This document shows positions 1 to 10,049 of a stretch of 64,000 bases of DNA, piece by piece. The DNA comes from Longitalea luteola (lineage in GTDB: Bacteria > Bacteroidota > Bacteroidia > Chitinophagales > Chitinophagaceae). The first letter of the stretch is position 1; each line of letters starts with the position of its first letter. The translations under genes were made by a program, and so were the position numbers. Location: the NCBI RefSeq assembly GCF_017356035.1, contig NZ_JAFIQX010000010.1, positions 124,001-188,000 on the forward strand, written 5' to 3'. The notes beneath the pieces were generated by a model. It had not been told where the DNA came from and ran no database searches. It saw nothing but the letters and a program-made list of their open reading frames with translations.

Positions 1-2
1 AA

Positions 3-257
3 CTGAATACGAAAGACCTGAGCCTTTGCACTATGTACACAACGGTAGAACCATGTTTCATGTGCAGTTATTTGATCAGGGAAACACAGATCGCCCGAGT
101 AGTTTTTGGAGCAAAGGCAGGCGACATCGGCGGCGTGCACTCCAATTTCCCATTGCTGGGCACAACCGCCATTGGCAGGTGGAAAAAGTCTGTAGCCACT
201 GAAGGAGGAATGCTGGAAAAAGAATGTTTACAATTCCTCCAAAAAGTAAAAGGATAA
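3..257 (+). CDS. Nucleoside/cytidine deaminase family protein, 3' part only
   Basis: The reading frame is open from the first bases of the window, so this is the C-terminal end of a longer gene whose start lies outside. The visible part has the second zinc-binding motif of the cytidine/deoxycytidylate deaminase fold, T-V-E-P-C-F-M-C (PCxxC), where the two cysteines bind zinc. The HAE/CAE motif that supplies the third ligand and the catalytic Glu would lie upstream. Members hydrolytically deaminate a base or nucleoside (guanine deaminase, TadA-like and similar). The substrate cannot be told from this fragment. It converges with the minus-strand membrane protein next to it, with only a 19-bp gap. 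Confidence 0.75.
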   Translation: MNTKDLSLCTMYTTVEPCFMCSYLIRETQIARVVFGAKAGDIGGVHSNFPLLGTTAIGRWKKSVATEGGMLEKECLQFLQKVKG

Positions 258-276
258 CGCGCGTACCGTATCCCGG

Positions 277-1431
277 TCACAGATACCGCAACCACTTTTT
301 CCCTTTATTATTTTCCTTATAGCCAGCATACCATTTGCAAAGCGGGTACATAACGGCAACGATGGCCAGCCATACCACATAAATGGCCCAAAGGTCCAGC
401 CCGCTGCCGGATTTAGGCCTGCCGAAATTAAATCCGAATACCATGTCGGCGCTTGTAAATCCCTGCATATACACCATGACAAACACAAGTAGATGTATAA
501 TGTAAAAATGGATCAAAAAATAAAACAAGGGTACCTTTCCATAAATGCTGATGACTTCTGTTAGTTTGTTCCTTATTCCCTGCAGCGCGCAGGTGAGCAG
601 AAACAGGACGCCCACGAACAACAGGCAGAACTGCAGGGAAGGCGGATATTTGGTCACGTTCATAAAAGAAAGAAAAGTATACACGCCATTTTTCTGCGTT
701 GCCCATGGCACTGGATCTCCGTAAATATTCAGGACCCGCAAAAGAATAAATAATCCCATCGAAGCAATACCCACTTTTAAAAAGAATGGCTTTGGCGTTT
801 CCATCGCAAAGAATCGGCCTGCGGCAAATCCGGTGAGCAAAATGCCCAGCCAGGGAACAGGCGGATACGTCATAATAAACAAACGATCGCCCGCAAATGG
901 AAAGGCGCCGGGTGCAAAGAACGGCATCAGTATTTTTTTAAATAAAGCTGTTTCTGATCCAGGCACCAATGGCGCCAGGTTGTGAAGAAAAAGGATCGAC
1001 AACCCGATGATGCCGATTGTTCTTAAAGAACAAGTAAGCAATAAAGCAAGGATAATAAAACCAAATCCTATGGTTGCAATAACCTCAAAGATCAATATTT
1101 TAAAATGGATGTCGAACAACAGTCCAAAATTTACCAGGGTAAACTCCAATACGATCAGCCACAAACCTCTTGTAAGCAAAAACCTGCGGCTTGCCCGAAT
1201 ATCCTGCCGGCTCTTCATGGAAAGAAATGCTGAGGTCCCTGACAGAAAAACAAAGGTAGGCGCACACAAATGGGTGATCCAACGGGTAAAAAACAATGCC
1301 GGCGTGGTAGTCTTTAAGTTCGTGGGCAGATCGGTGAGGGATGTAGTATGTAACAGGTCTCTGACATGGTCAAGCGCCATTATGATCATTACGATGCCGC
1401 GAATAAGGTCAATGCTGTAAATTCTTTTCAT
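277..1431 (-). CDS. DUF1624 / heparan-alpha-glucosaminide N-acetyltransferase-like membrane protein
   Basis: This is a polytopic inner-membrane protein of about 384 aa. Its N-terminus, MKRIYSIDLIRGIVMIIMALDH, has the pattern of DUF1624 proteins (D-x-x-R-G, then a hydrophobic helix ending in DHxRD), a family related to the acyltransferase HGSNAT. About nine further hydrophobic segments follow and the C-terminus is basic. The frame extends 18 codons upstream, but the ATG at 1431 gives the family-like N-terminus and is preferred. The substrate is unknown: by family it may transfer acyl groups to sugars across the membrane, which is inference. It stands alone, divergent from the LytS gene. Confidence 0.8.
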   Translation of the reverse strand: MKRIYSIDLIRGIVMIIMALDHVRDLLHTTSLTDLPTNLKTTTPALFFTRWITHLCAPTFVFLSGTSAFLSMKSRQDIRASRRFLLTRGLWLIVLEFTLVNFGLLFDIHFKILIFEVIATIGFGFIILALLLTCSLRTIGIIGLSILFLHNLAPLVPGSETALFKKILMPFFAPGAFPFAGDRLFIMTYPPVPWLGILLTGFAAGRFFAMETPKPFFLKVGIASMGLFILLRVLNIYGDPVPWATQKNGVYTFLSFMNVTKYPPSLQFCLLFVGVLFLLTCALQGIRNKLTEVISIYGKVPLFYFLIHFYIIHLLVFVMVYMQGFTSADMVFGFNFGRPKSGSGLDLWAIYVVWLAIVAVMYPLCKWYAGYKENNKGKKWLRYL

Positions 1432-1661
1432 GCAATAAAGATTATATAATACCTGGGGAACAACAATGAAGACCCAGTGCAACACAAACCAAATTTATCG
1501 GTTCCTGGCTAAACCACCCCTTTCAAATCGGCCAACACCTGACGAAACTATACACGGTAGTTGGTCTGAATATTCCGCCGTTGGTCGAAATTGTTTTGTA
1601 TTGGGAAAACGGTATCTATTAATTCCTAAGTTTGTCAGGAAATAGGAAGGAGATCCCTAAT

Positions 1662-2696
1662 ATGAAAAAGCTAAACAGGGAGATAACTTTCAACCTGGTG
1701 TTCTGGCTGCTTTATTTCCTGTACGAGTGGTTTGGACTGGCCGCCCTTTCAGGTGAATACAGCAGTTACCTGATAAACGCATGCATGGCCTTACCACTGG
1801 CGTTTATCGTTTCATACCTCACGGTTCACGTATTCATAACGAAATATTACAATCATGGCAAAAAAGCGCAATTCTGGATCCTGCAGATCGCCGTTTCATT
1901 GGTGCTGCTATTGTGCAGGCGATTGATCAACTATTACATCATCTATCCAGCGTATTTTCCCCAAGCGCAACATGTGCCTTTATTCTCATTCGGCAAACTG
2001 ATCGTAGAGCTGGTTAATTTATACGTGATCGTAGGCGTGTATGCATTGTTTTATTTTGTAAGATCATGGTACGAAGAACGGCAGAAAGCGCAAAGCCTGC
2101 TGCAGGAGAAAACGGTAGCTGAGCTGGAACTGTTAAAATCCCAGGTACAACCGCACTTTATTTTTAACGCGCTCAACAATATCTATGGCACCGCTTTAAA
2201 AACAAGTCCGGAAACCGCCAGGCTGATCTCCCATTTATCTAATTTGCTTGACTACAACCTGTACGAAGCTAAATACCCCTTCGTTTCGCTGGTTGCCGAG
2301 ATCGCTTATGTAAAGCATTATGTTGAACTGCAAAAGAACCGGTATGGCAGCAAACTCGACGTTTCCGTAAACATCTACGACGAAATAAGCGACCTCTATA
2401 TTGCACCTCTTCTTTTACTTCCATTGATTGAAAACAGTTTTAAACATGGCATCGCCAATGCCATCAGGGGAGGCTGGATAAGGGTGGATGTTGCCAGAGC
2501 GGCTGATCATTTCTCTATCAAAATTGAAAATAGTATGGAAGAAAAAGCCGGGCTGAATGATGCCAGGAATGGAGGCATTGGAATTAAAAATGTACAAACA
2601 AGATTAAACCTTATTTATCCGCAGGCACACGAATTTAAAATTGTTAAAGAACCCCATTCGTACCTGGCAGTACTAAAAATAAAGATATCAAAATGA
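1662..2696 (+). CDS. LytS/YehU-type sensor histidine kinase
   Basis: Membrane sensor kinase of about 344 aa. Four hydrophobic helices fill roughly the first 150 residues. The His_kinase domain follows, with the phospho-acceptor motif SQVQPHFIFNALNN (H in QPHF), and then an HATPase_c domain with the N-box PLIENSFKHG and a late glycine box GGIGIKNVQTRL. A TTG at 1632 is also in frame, but ATG 1662 has a good AGGAAGGAG ribosome-binding site just upstream and is preferred. The stop overlaps the start of the LytTR regulator (ATGA), so the two are translationally coupled. It probably autophosphorylates and passes phosphate to that regulator. The signal is unknown. Confidence 0.9.
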   Translation: MKKLNREITFNLVFWLLYFLYEWFGLAALSGEYSSYLINACMALPLAFIVSYLTVHVFITKYYNHGKKAQFWILQIAVSLVLLLCRRLINYYIIYPAYFPQAQHVPLFSFGKLIVELVNLYVIVGVYALFYFVRSWYEERQKAQSLLQEKTVAELELLKSQVQPHFIFNALNNIYGTALKTSPETARLISHLSNLLDYNLYEAKYPFVSLVAEIAYVKHYVELQKNRYGSKLDVSVNIYDEISDLYIAPLLLLPLIENSFKHGIANAIRGGWIRVDVARAADHFSIKIENSMEEKAGLNDARNGGIGIKNVQTRLNLIYPQAHEFKIVKEPHSYLAVLKIKISK

Positions 2697-3409
2697 TAAA
2701 ATGCATTGTGATCGATGATGAACAACCGGCCAGGGAACTGATCACCCTTCATTGTTCCACCCTGCATGATTTTCGGGTGCTGGCTACCTTTGACAATGCG
2801 TTGGATGGTTTTAACTTTCTGCAAAAGAACGCCATTGATCTGCTGTTCCTGGATATTCAAATGCCCAGGGTTACGGGGCTGGAACTGATCAGATCATTGA
2901 AAGTATGCCCGAAGATCATACTCACTACTGCTTACCGCGATTATGCAGTGGAGGCTTTTGAACTGGACGTGATGGATTATCTAATCAAGCCGGTTACCCG
3001 GGAGCGCTTCATGAAAGCCATTTCCAGATTCAATTTCTACAATCATACCCGTGTTGAAAAAGCTACCACTACAAACAGTTATGACGAAGCTTATATATTC
3101 CTGAAAGTCGGTAAGGGACAGATCAAACTCTACCTAAAAGACATTCTATACATTGAAGGGCTTAAGGATTTCATAAAAGTTCATACGGTGCAAAAGGTGG
3201 TGGTCGCCTCCGAAAGGCTTAGCTATATGGAAGACAAATTGCCTGAAAACAAGTTTGCCCGGCTGCATAAATCATTTATTGCTGCCATTGACAAGATCAC
3301 CGGTGTTCAGGCTGAGCAGATCAGCATCGGAAGCGCCACCATTCCAATAGGTCGTGTATATAAAAATGAGTTTCTGAAAAAAGTGCTCCTGAACCCAAAA
3401 GGTCATTAA
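2693..3409 (+). CDS. LytTR-family response regulator
   Basis: Response regulator of 238 aa and partner of the kinase it overlaps by 4 bp. The REC domain (about residues 1-120) shows the acidic pair in IDDEQPA, the phospho-acceptor Asp in LFLDIQMP, the conserved Thr in LTTAYRDYA and the Lys in YLIKPV. A LytTR DNA-binding domain follows (about 135-235), with the typical core ILYIEGLKDFIKVHT. LytTR proteins bind direct repeats near promoters. The likely targets are not visible, although the neighbouring lipoprotein, TonB receptor and permease are candidates (inference). Confidence 0.93.
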   Translation: MIKCIVIDDEQPARELITLHCSTLHDFRVLATFDNALDGFNFLQKNAIDLLFLDIQMPRVTGLELIRSLKVCPKIILTTAYRDYAVEAFELDVMDYLIKPVTRERFMKAISRFNFYNHTRVEKATTTNSYDEAYIFLKVGKGQIKLYLKDILYIEGLKDFIKVHTVQKVVVASERLSYMEDKLPENKFARLHKSFIAAIDKITGVQAEQISIGSATIPIGRVYKNEFLKKVLLNPKGH

Positions 3410-3433
3410 AACCTTTTCTCATGGCACCCGCCA

Positions 3434-3910
3434 TTAACGGGTAACAAGGGCTCTTAACTTGTCTAAATTTTGCAGCTGCTCATATTTGATCGGAATTTCT
3501 TTTGAAATGCCTGATTTTTTTACAAAGGCCAGGCCTTCCACGCGCACCAATGCTTCTTTCTTTTTGTAAATGTCACCCTGGTTCTTAATGGCGTTGATAT
3601 TATCGATCTTAAGGGTAACAGGCAGCACAAACTCCGACATCTTCCTTACCTGTACGCCTTCATTCAGCTGAAAGCTTCCAAAATAAACATTGTCGACATA
3701 CACATCACCCCTTGCATTGGAAAGCTGAATGCCAAAATTGTTCGGGTTATAATAGACCATGTCGGCTCCGGCTGTTGTCTTCAACAACCCAACCTCAATA
3801 AGCCGCACGGCGCCAATGTCCCTGAATTCGGGCTGACTTACATTTCGGGTGCTTTGACAGGCAGTAAAAACAAAGGCTACAGCAAGGAGGAGTGTAGTAG
3901 CTATTTTCAT
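3434..3910 (-). CDS. LEA type 2-like small lipoprotein
   Basis: 158-aa protein with a lipoprotein signal: MKIATTLLLAVAFVFTAC, with the lipobox Cys at about residue 18. The mature part resembles the LEA_2/WHy beta-sandwich: short strands with N-P-N-N-F and a G-D-V-Y-V-D-N-V-Y-F-G stretch. Such lipoproteins are common in Bacteroidota, are probably periplasmic-facing, and have no defined function. The gene stands alone, converging on the LytTR gene with a 24-bp gap. Confidence 0.75.
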   Translation of the reverse strand: MKIATTLLLAVAFVFTACQSTRNVSQPEFRDIGAVRLIEVGLLKTTAGADMVYYNPNNFGIQLSNARGDVYVDNVYFGSFQLNEGVQVRKMSEFVLPVTLKIDNINAIKNQGDIYKKKEALVRVEGLAFVKKSGISKEIPIKYEQLQNLDKLRALVTR

Positions 3911-4155
3911 GTTAATTCATTTAACAGTAATAAAATAATTGTCTGATATAGACTGGAAACTTTCAGACCGGTTTAGGTTAAGAGATCCTCAAAAAAGCGT
4001 TTTAACAATGCTTTGCAGTATGCCGCATGGCTTTTTTATGGCAGACGCCGCTACCATTCCCTGATTTTTCCGCAATTCGAAATCATTTTTCCCGATCGCA
4101 ACAGCGTTTCCGTGGAATATTGACTCATTTTGCAGACCCTAAAAGTCAATTGGTA

Positions 4156-6480
4156 ATGAAGCGGTTTTTTTTGTTCTTTCTGTCATTTTTGACGTTTTTT
4201 CAACTCCAGGCCCAGGATAAAGGACATGGCTCTTTAAAAGGCACAGTTCATACAGCAAAAGGAGAAGGCATGCCGAATGCAACGATTTCCGTAAAACAGA
4301 ATGCCGGCGCCATGACCGATTCAACCGGCCGGTTCCTGCTGACGGGCCTGCCTGCCGGGCGCCAGGAGGTGCTTATCAGTTCAGCAGGTTATGCCACACG
4401 CACTATCACCGTTAATATTCATGAAGGAAAAGAGACGACTATCGATATCTCCCTTGAACCTCAGGGATTTCTGAATGAAGTGGTGATCACCGCAGGCCGT
4501 AAGGTCGAAAGCATCAAGGAAGTGCCTTCTTCCGTAACCATTCTGCAAGCCAAACAGATCAGGGAGCAGGCGGCCATCAACCCGAATATTACTTCCATAC
4601 TCGGTAATACAGTTCCGGGCCTCGGCACTTTTACGAATAAAGCGACAAATGCCGGACAAACCCTGCGTGGCCGTTCTGTACTGGTGCTCATCGACGGCAT
4701 CCCACAATCTACCCCGCTGATGAATGGCAGCCGCGATCTGCGGACCATTGATCCTGCCATCATTGAGCGCGTGGAAGTTATCAAAGGCGCTACCTCCATT
4801 TACGGCAATGGCTCCGGCGGTGGTATCATCAACATGATCACTAAAAAGCCCGAGGGTGGAAAAGCCATCAGCGGAGAAACGCAGATCAGCACCGATGGCA
4901 ACCTTGTACACGGAAGCAGCACCATGGGTTACCGGGCATCACAAACCCTGCATGGAACAATAAAAAAATTCTCCTACGTAGTTAGCGGTGTATACCAGCA
5001 AACAGGCGCATTAAAAGATGCCGATGGAAATGTTATCGCCCAGCCTGACGGGCTCAGCGAAACAAAGCTTTACAATATCTTCGGCAAACTGAGTTACAAG
5101 ATCACCGATAACCAGGAAATAACCGCCTCTTACAATTTTTTCAGCAGCCGCCAATACGCCGAATTCATTAACATGGCAGGCGTTTATGGTCAATTACCTG
5201 CCGTTGGTGTACGCGGTGACGATCCGGGAGAAGCTGCAGGCACACCGCACAATCATAATCTATATCTTAACTACCGGGCCACCAAACTACCCGCCAACAG
5301 CAGCCTGGAGGTTATGGTGTACGACCACCGCTTTCAGTCGCTGAACCGCTATGTAGAAAAGAGCACCGCCTGGTATGGACCTGGACAAACGTATATTCAA
5401 TCTGAAAAAAGAGGAGCACGCGCCAACCTGAACACCCCCTGGAAATTGAAAGGTATATCGGGCGATGTTACTTATGGTTTGGATGTACTAAAAGACATGA
5501 CCAACCAGGTATTGACAGATGGCCGCGTGTATATCCCCGACATGAACATGTTTAACATTGCGCCTTTCGCCCAGGTGAAGATCGATATCAAAGACTTCGT
5601 TATTAAAGGGGGTATCCGTTATGAAGACGCCAACATTAAAGTAAAAGATTTCAATACTATTGCAAAAGGACCTAATGGTGAAGGAAGCATTGCCGTTAAA
5701 GGGGGAAAATTGAATTATAACGCCACCATGTTCAACGCCGGCGTACGCTATACCCGCTTTGCATTCTTCAACCCATTTGTAAGTTTCTCCCAGGCTTTTG
5801 GTTTGAACGAACTTGGCCGTGTGCTGCGCACTGCGAAAGAGAACACACTCGACCAGATCACGACAGATCCGGTGATCACCAATAATTATGAAGCAGGTTT
5901 CAGCAGCCAGTTAGGACCTGTTAGCTTTACGGCAGCGTATTTTGTCAGTACATCAAAACTCGGAGCGAACCTTGTAGAAGAGAACGGCATGTTCGTAACA
6001 CAACGCGAACCTGAAAAAGTGTACGGTTATGAATTCGTTGCCGAAGCCAGCATCATTAAGAACCTGCGCGCCGGTGGCAGCCTGTCATACGTAGAAGGTA
6101 AAGCAGAAAAAGAAGATGGCAGTGAAGTGTATATGAACGGCGAGCGTATCATGCCGCTGAAAGCAACCGGGTTCATTAACTATTCCCCTGTTCCTGCACT
6201 ACAATTACAGTTGTCTGCAGTTCATACAGGCAGCCGCAATCGCTTTCAGCCCCGCAGTAATGGTGTGTATGGCTTGAGTGAAGGCCCTGTTAAGCCGGTG
6301 ACCTATTTCAACTTCAATGCCGGTTACAGGATCAACAGCTCCTTCAACCTGGCCATGGGTATCGAAAATCTCTTCAATCAATCTTATTATCCGCCCAGAA
6401 GCCAGTACCGGGTTCAGGACGTTGAATATGTTCAGGGAAATGGCGCCCGCTATAATCTTAGCCTGGGCTTTAGATTTTAA
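4156..6480 (+). CDS. TonB-dependent outer-membrane receptor (siderophore-type)
   Basis: About 774 aa from ATG 4156. This start gives a clean signal peptide (MKRFFLFFLSFLTFFQLQAQ); the longer frame from 4027 would hide it. A CarboxypepD_reg-like domain (about 25-105) comes first, then a plug domain with LRGRSVLVLIDGIPQS and the strand IERVEVIKGATSIYGNGSGGG, then a 22-strand barrel ending in the aromatic C-terminal signal (SLGFRF). The plug pattern is that of iron-siderophore receptors rather than SusC, and there is no SusD partner. It should import a chelate with energy from TonB/ExbBD. The ligand is unknown, and no siderophore genes lie nearby. Confidence 0.9.
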   Translation: MKRFFLFFLSFLTFFQLQAQDKGHGSLKGTVHTAKGEGMPNATISVKQNAGAMTDSTGRFLLTGLPAGRQEVLISSAGYATRTITVNIHEGKETTIDISLEPQGFLNEVVITAGRKVESIKEVPSSVTILQAKQIREQAAINPNITSILGNTVPGLGTFTNKATNAGQTLRGRSVLVLIDGIPQSTPLMNGSRDLRTIDPAIIERVEVIKGATSIYGNGSGGGIINMITKKPEGGKAISGETQISTDGNLVHGSSTMGYRASQTLHGTIKKFSYVVSGVYQQTGALKDADGNVIAQPDGLSETKLYNIFGKLSYKITDNQEITASYNFFSSRQYAEFINMAGVYGQLPAVGVRGDDPGEAAGTPHNHNLYLNYRATKLPANSSLEVMVYDHRFQSLNRYVEKSTAWYGPGQTYIQSEKRGARANLNTPWKLKGISGDVTYGLDVLKDMTNQVLTDGRVYIPDMNMFNIAPFAQVKIDIKDFVIKGGIRYEDANIKVKDFNTIAKGPNGEGSIAVKGGKLNYNATMFNAGVRYTRFAFFNPFVSFSQAFGLNELGRVLRTAKENTLDQITTDPVITNNYEAGFSSQLGPVSFTAAYFVSTSKLGANLVEENGMFVTQREPEKVYGYEFVAEASIIKNLRAGGSLSYVEGKAEKEDGSEVYMNGERIMPLKATGFINYSPVPALQLQLSAVHTGSRNRFQPRSNGVYGLSEGPVKPVTYFNFNAGYRINSSFNLAMGIENLFNQSYYPPRSQYRVQDVEYVQGNGARYNLSLGFRF

Positions 6481-6499
6481 ACTACAATGGCAAATGATG

Positions 6500-6534
6500 A
6501 GCAAGGGTGTTCCGCCAACCGGGGCACCCTTGCT
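6500..6534. terminator. Bidirectional rho-independent-like hairpin
   Basis: A 10-bp stem (AGCAAGGGTG paired with CACCCTTGCT) with a 15-nt loop lies between the convergent TonB receptor and ABC permease genes. The trailing T-run is weak. Confidence 0.6.
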
Positions 6535-6544
6535 TGTTTATATG

Positions 6545-8917
6545 CTACTCCGTTTTTAAGCTCTTTACAGGATTTGTGAGCGCAGCTTTTATTGCTTGGC
6601 CGGTTACGGTTACCAGTGTAAGTATCAATGCACCAATCGCTGGCAGAATAAAGATCCACCATGAAATGGTGGTGCGGTATTCATACTGTTGTAACCATTG
6701 ATGCAGGAAATACCAGGCCAAAGGAATAGCGATGGCACAGGAGATCACCACCAGCATGACAAAATCCTTTGACAACATTCTCCAGAGATTGAATACAGAT
6801 GCCCCTAATACTTTGCGGATGCCGATCTCTTTGGTGCGCTGTCCTGCCACAAATGACGCGAGTCCAAATAAGCCCAGGCAGGAAATAAAAATAGCCAGAA
6901 TGGCAAAAACAGTGGTGAGGTTGCCTATGCGCCGCTCATCACTGAACTTTTTCGCATACTCGTCATCTGTAAGCTTATATACGAATGGGCTGCCCGGATT
7001 GTATTTTTTGAACACAGGTTCTATTTTAGCCAATCCTGCCTGCAGTGACATACCCGGTTTTATCCGCACAGTGATCAAACGGGCCCAGTTCGGATTCAAA
7101 TGAAAGATCGTAGGTCTTATAGGTGCATAAGGTGATTCCATGACCATATCTTTTACAACACCAATGATCAGATGGTCCTGGTTCAGCCACCGGATCGTTT
7201 GCCCTACAGGATCTTTAAACCCGGTGAGCTTAACGGCTGATTCGTTCAGAATAAAAGCGCCGGTATCGGATGGAAAACGCCTGGAAAAATCCCGGCCTTC
7301 TTTTATTTTCCAACCAAGCGTGTTGCCAAAGTCGTGTGACACGGCTATCGTTCCCGGGCTTACCACCAGCGCCGGATCCTTCCCTTTCCATTCAACAATA
7401 TTATTAGACCACACTTCTGTTGGGGCGCTGTTTGATTGTGCCATATCCGCTACAGCACCGGTCGCTAACAGATCATTCCTTAAAGCGTCATAATGGCCAT
7501 TGAAATCCGGCGTATTCATATCTACGGTGATCAATCCCTCCCGGGTATAACCAACCGGCCGGTCACTGGCGTGTTGTATTTGCCTGTAAACAATACAGGT
7601 GCCTATGATCAACGCAACAGAAACGGTGAATTGCACTACCACCAGTACTTTGCGGGGAAGCGTAGCGGTTCGCCCGGTATTAACCGTTCCTTTCAATACT
7701 TTGATCGGCTTAAAGCCGGATAAATAAAAGGCCGGATAACTGCCCGAAACAAGTCCGGTAAAAAGAGTAAACGCCAGGATCAATAACCAGAAAACAGGAT
7801 TGCCCCACGAGATAGCCATCATTTTATCTGACAGCCCATTGAACAATGGAAGCGATAAGTGAACCATTAACAGCGACAGCAGCAATGCCAGTAATGCCAT
7901 TATCAATGATTCGCCCAGGAACTGAACAACGAGCTGCCAGCGTAAAGAGCCGATCGTTTTGCGAATGCCAACTTCCCTGCTGCGTTTTTCGCTTCTGGCG
8001 GTTGACAGGTTCATAAAATTTATGCAGGCCAGCAGCAATACAAACACGCCTATGATCCCAAACAGCCATACCATTCTGATACGCCCGCCCACCAGTTTGC
8101 CCTCCTTAAACTCGCTTTATAAATGCCACTGATGCATAGGGTGCAGCAACAGTTCTTCTTTCGAAAAGGTTATATGAGGCGGTGGAACGTTTTTAATTTT
8201 AGCGTTTACTTTTTCTGCATCTGCATGATCATGAAGCTGCACAAATAACCGGCACATATGGTTATCCCACTGGGTTTGTGCATCTTTTATCCATCCTTCC
8301 GTATCATTTACATATCTGTACCAGGGCAGCAAAAGTTTTATTTCGCGATGGGTGGTATTGTAAGGCAGGTCTTCATATACACCCGCCACCTTCATTTCCA
8401 TTTTATTATCTATGCGTACTATCCTGTTCAAAGGGTCTGCATCGTTAAAAAGCGCCCTGGCCACCGATTGCGCCAGCAATACCGATGAAGGATCTTTTAA
8501 TGCATCCGCATTGCCCCTTATCATGTTCAGGGTGAACATAACAGGAAAAGCATCCTGCACCCACATACCGGATTGTGAGATCTTTTTATCGCCTACTGCA
8601 ATGATATGGGCCGCAGAAAAGGAAACCAGTGCTACATGCTTAAAGTCATCTTTATACTTATCGTGCAGCTCAAGGCCCATCGGAATGGAAGTGGTCTTGC
8701 CGGTATACACCTGACTTCCGTTGGTTGCTTTTACCAATACCTGGGCGAGCCGGTCGTATTGGCGGTGATATTTGTCGAATGAAAGCTCGTCCCTTACCCA
8801 TAAACCGATCACCAGAGCCACAGCCATGCCTGTAGCCAGACCAACAACATTAAGTACAGCGTACATTTTATTGTTGCGCAAATTGCGCCAGGCGATCTTA
8901 AGATAGTTTTTGAGCAT
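6545..8917 (-). pseudogene. FtsX/MacB-type ABC transporter permease interrupted by an in-frame TAA
   Basis: One permease of about 790 codons reads in a single frame, apart from a TAA at 8117-8119 (codon 267). Part one (8917 to 8120) has the N-terminal amphipathic start and TM helix (MLKNYLKIAWRNLRNNKMYA) and a MacB-like periplasmic domain ending LHPMHQWHL. After the TAA the same frame continues SEFKEGKLVGGRI and then the two FtsX blocks (EVGIRKTIGS near codon 320; EIGIRKVLGA near the end). Homologues of this family typically have Tyr here (L-Y-S-E-F), so TAT/TAC to TAA is the simplest change. The second part could start at GTG 8092 as a separate 515-aa product. Such permeases work with a cognate ATPase in lipoprotein or peptide export, but no ATPase gene is adjacent. 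Alternatives are a sequencing error or readthrough. Confidence 0.85.
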
Positions 8918-9059
8918 GGTTCTGCATTTACTTACAGCAGCACCAAGAAAATGCCCGGATAAAACTAACTACAAACCATCAAAATATACATTTATATAAT
9001 TCGCAACTGTTCACTTCCGATACAGGGCATGTCCGGTTTTAACGCAGAAAGGTTTTCCA

Positions 9060-9440
9060 TTAATAAAAGAACTGTTCAGATACGATCTGGCCATCCTTTA
9101 CTTCGTACAGCATGATCTCATTGATCTGAATCCTTCCAAATGGTTGTACTGTAAGATCTTTTTCCCTGACCACGGCGAAATGGTTGCCGGTAACGATAGG
9201 CGCAGAAGTATAGGTGCGGTGCACTGCCTGGATCCGGCTAACAAAGTCTTCGCCCTTTTTGCGAACGGCCGCTTTACCTTCTGCATAACCCATATAAGGC
9301 GATCCGGGCGGATCGATGCTTTTGACATTTTCAGCAAAAAACTCCTCCTGGATCTCGAACCATTTTTCCTGCTGGGCCAGTTCATTGAAACGGTCAGCTA
9401 CCTCCTGTGTTGACAGTACCTTTTTTTGTAGTGTTGTCAT
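9060..9440 (-). CDS. SnoaL-like / NTF2-fold protein
   Basis: 126-aa protein with the small alpha+beta cone fold expected for nuclear-transport-factor-2-like proteins: an N-terminal helix (VADRFNELAQQEKWFEIQEEFF) followed by alternating strands including AVVREKDLTV and MLYEVKDGQIVSEQFFY. This family includes polyketide cyclases and stress-related proteins, and no catalytic residue can be assigned here. A TACCTTTG element (minus strand, 9455-9462) matches the -7 consensus TAnnTTTG and lies about 15 nt before the start. Confidence 0.7.
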   Translation of the reverse strand: MTTLQKKVLSTQEVADRFNELAQQEKWFEIQEEFFAENVKSIDPPGSPYMGYAEGKAAVRKKGEDFVSRIQAVHRTYTSAPIVTGNHFAVVREKDLTVQPFGRIQINEIMLYEVKDGQIVSEQFFY

Positions 9441-9554
9441 TGTATTCGTTTATCCAAAGGTATTGTCGGGCTATCGCTTTCGCCGGGTGCCAAATGGACT
9501 TTAAAAAGGGTTAATTTGGACAATTTCTAACCCTGGTAACAACAGGCTCATTGT

Positions 9555-9974
9555 TCATAATTGCCATTGCGGTGTTGGCGCCTGTTTGAATTCAAACCGG
9601 CGACTGGCCGGTCTTAACCACCAGGAAGCAACAATTAATAAAACGTATATAGACTGAAAAACAATGCCCTGTAAACCAGCACCGATGGCGAGCTGTGAAA
9701 CAACGGCGCCTGTCATTAAGAAAAAGAAACCGGCATAGGCCCACTCTTTCAGCCTCGGATAGCCGGGCACCAGCAAAACGACCACTCCCAACATTTTCCA
9801 TGCCCCTAACAGGTGCATAAAATACATTGGGTAACCAAGATCACGAAAGCCAGCTGCTGTCCATTCTGCGCCCAGCAGTTGCGACAGCCCCCCGGCCAGC
9901 ATGCCGGTTAACAGTAATCCAGTAACTATCCAAAAAGTAATCAGCCGTTTTCCCGATGAATTTTTTTGTGTCAT
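9555..9974 (-). CDS. DoxX-like integral membrane protein
   Basis: 139 aa with four hydrophobic helices (about 10-32, 46-66, 73-93, 99-117). The pattern GYPMYFMHLLGAWKMLGVVVLL, with the following GYPRLKEWAYAGFFF, is typical of DoxX-like proteins in Bacteroidota, which often sit next to SnoaL-like or AraC genes. The function is unresolved; some members form quinone-interacting membrane complexes. It lies upstream of the SnoaL-like gene on the same strand, with about 114 bp between them. Confidence 0.75.
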   Translation of the reverse strand: MTQKNSSGKRLITFWIVTGLLLTGMLAGGLSQLLGAEWTAAGFRDLGYPMYFMHLLGAWKMLGVVVLLVPGYPRLKEWAYAGFFFLMTGAVVSQLAIGAGLQGIVFQSIYVLLIVASWWLRPASRRFEFKQAPTPQWQL

Positions 9975-10049
9975 AGTAAAGTATTTAGTTGATACTTTAA
10001 TAATGACTGAGATGGACGAAAAAGGACAGATCGGAGAATATTTTTTTAT

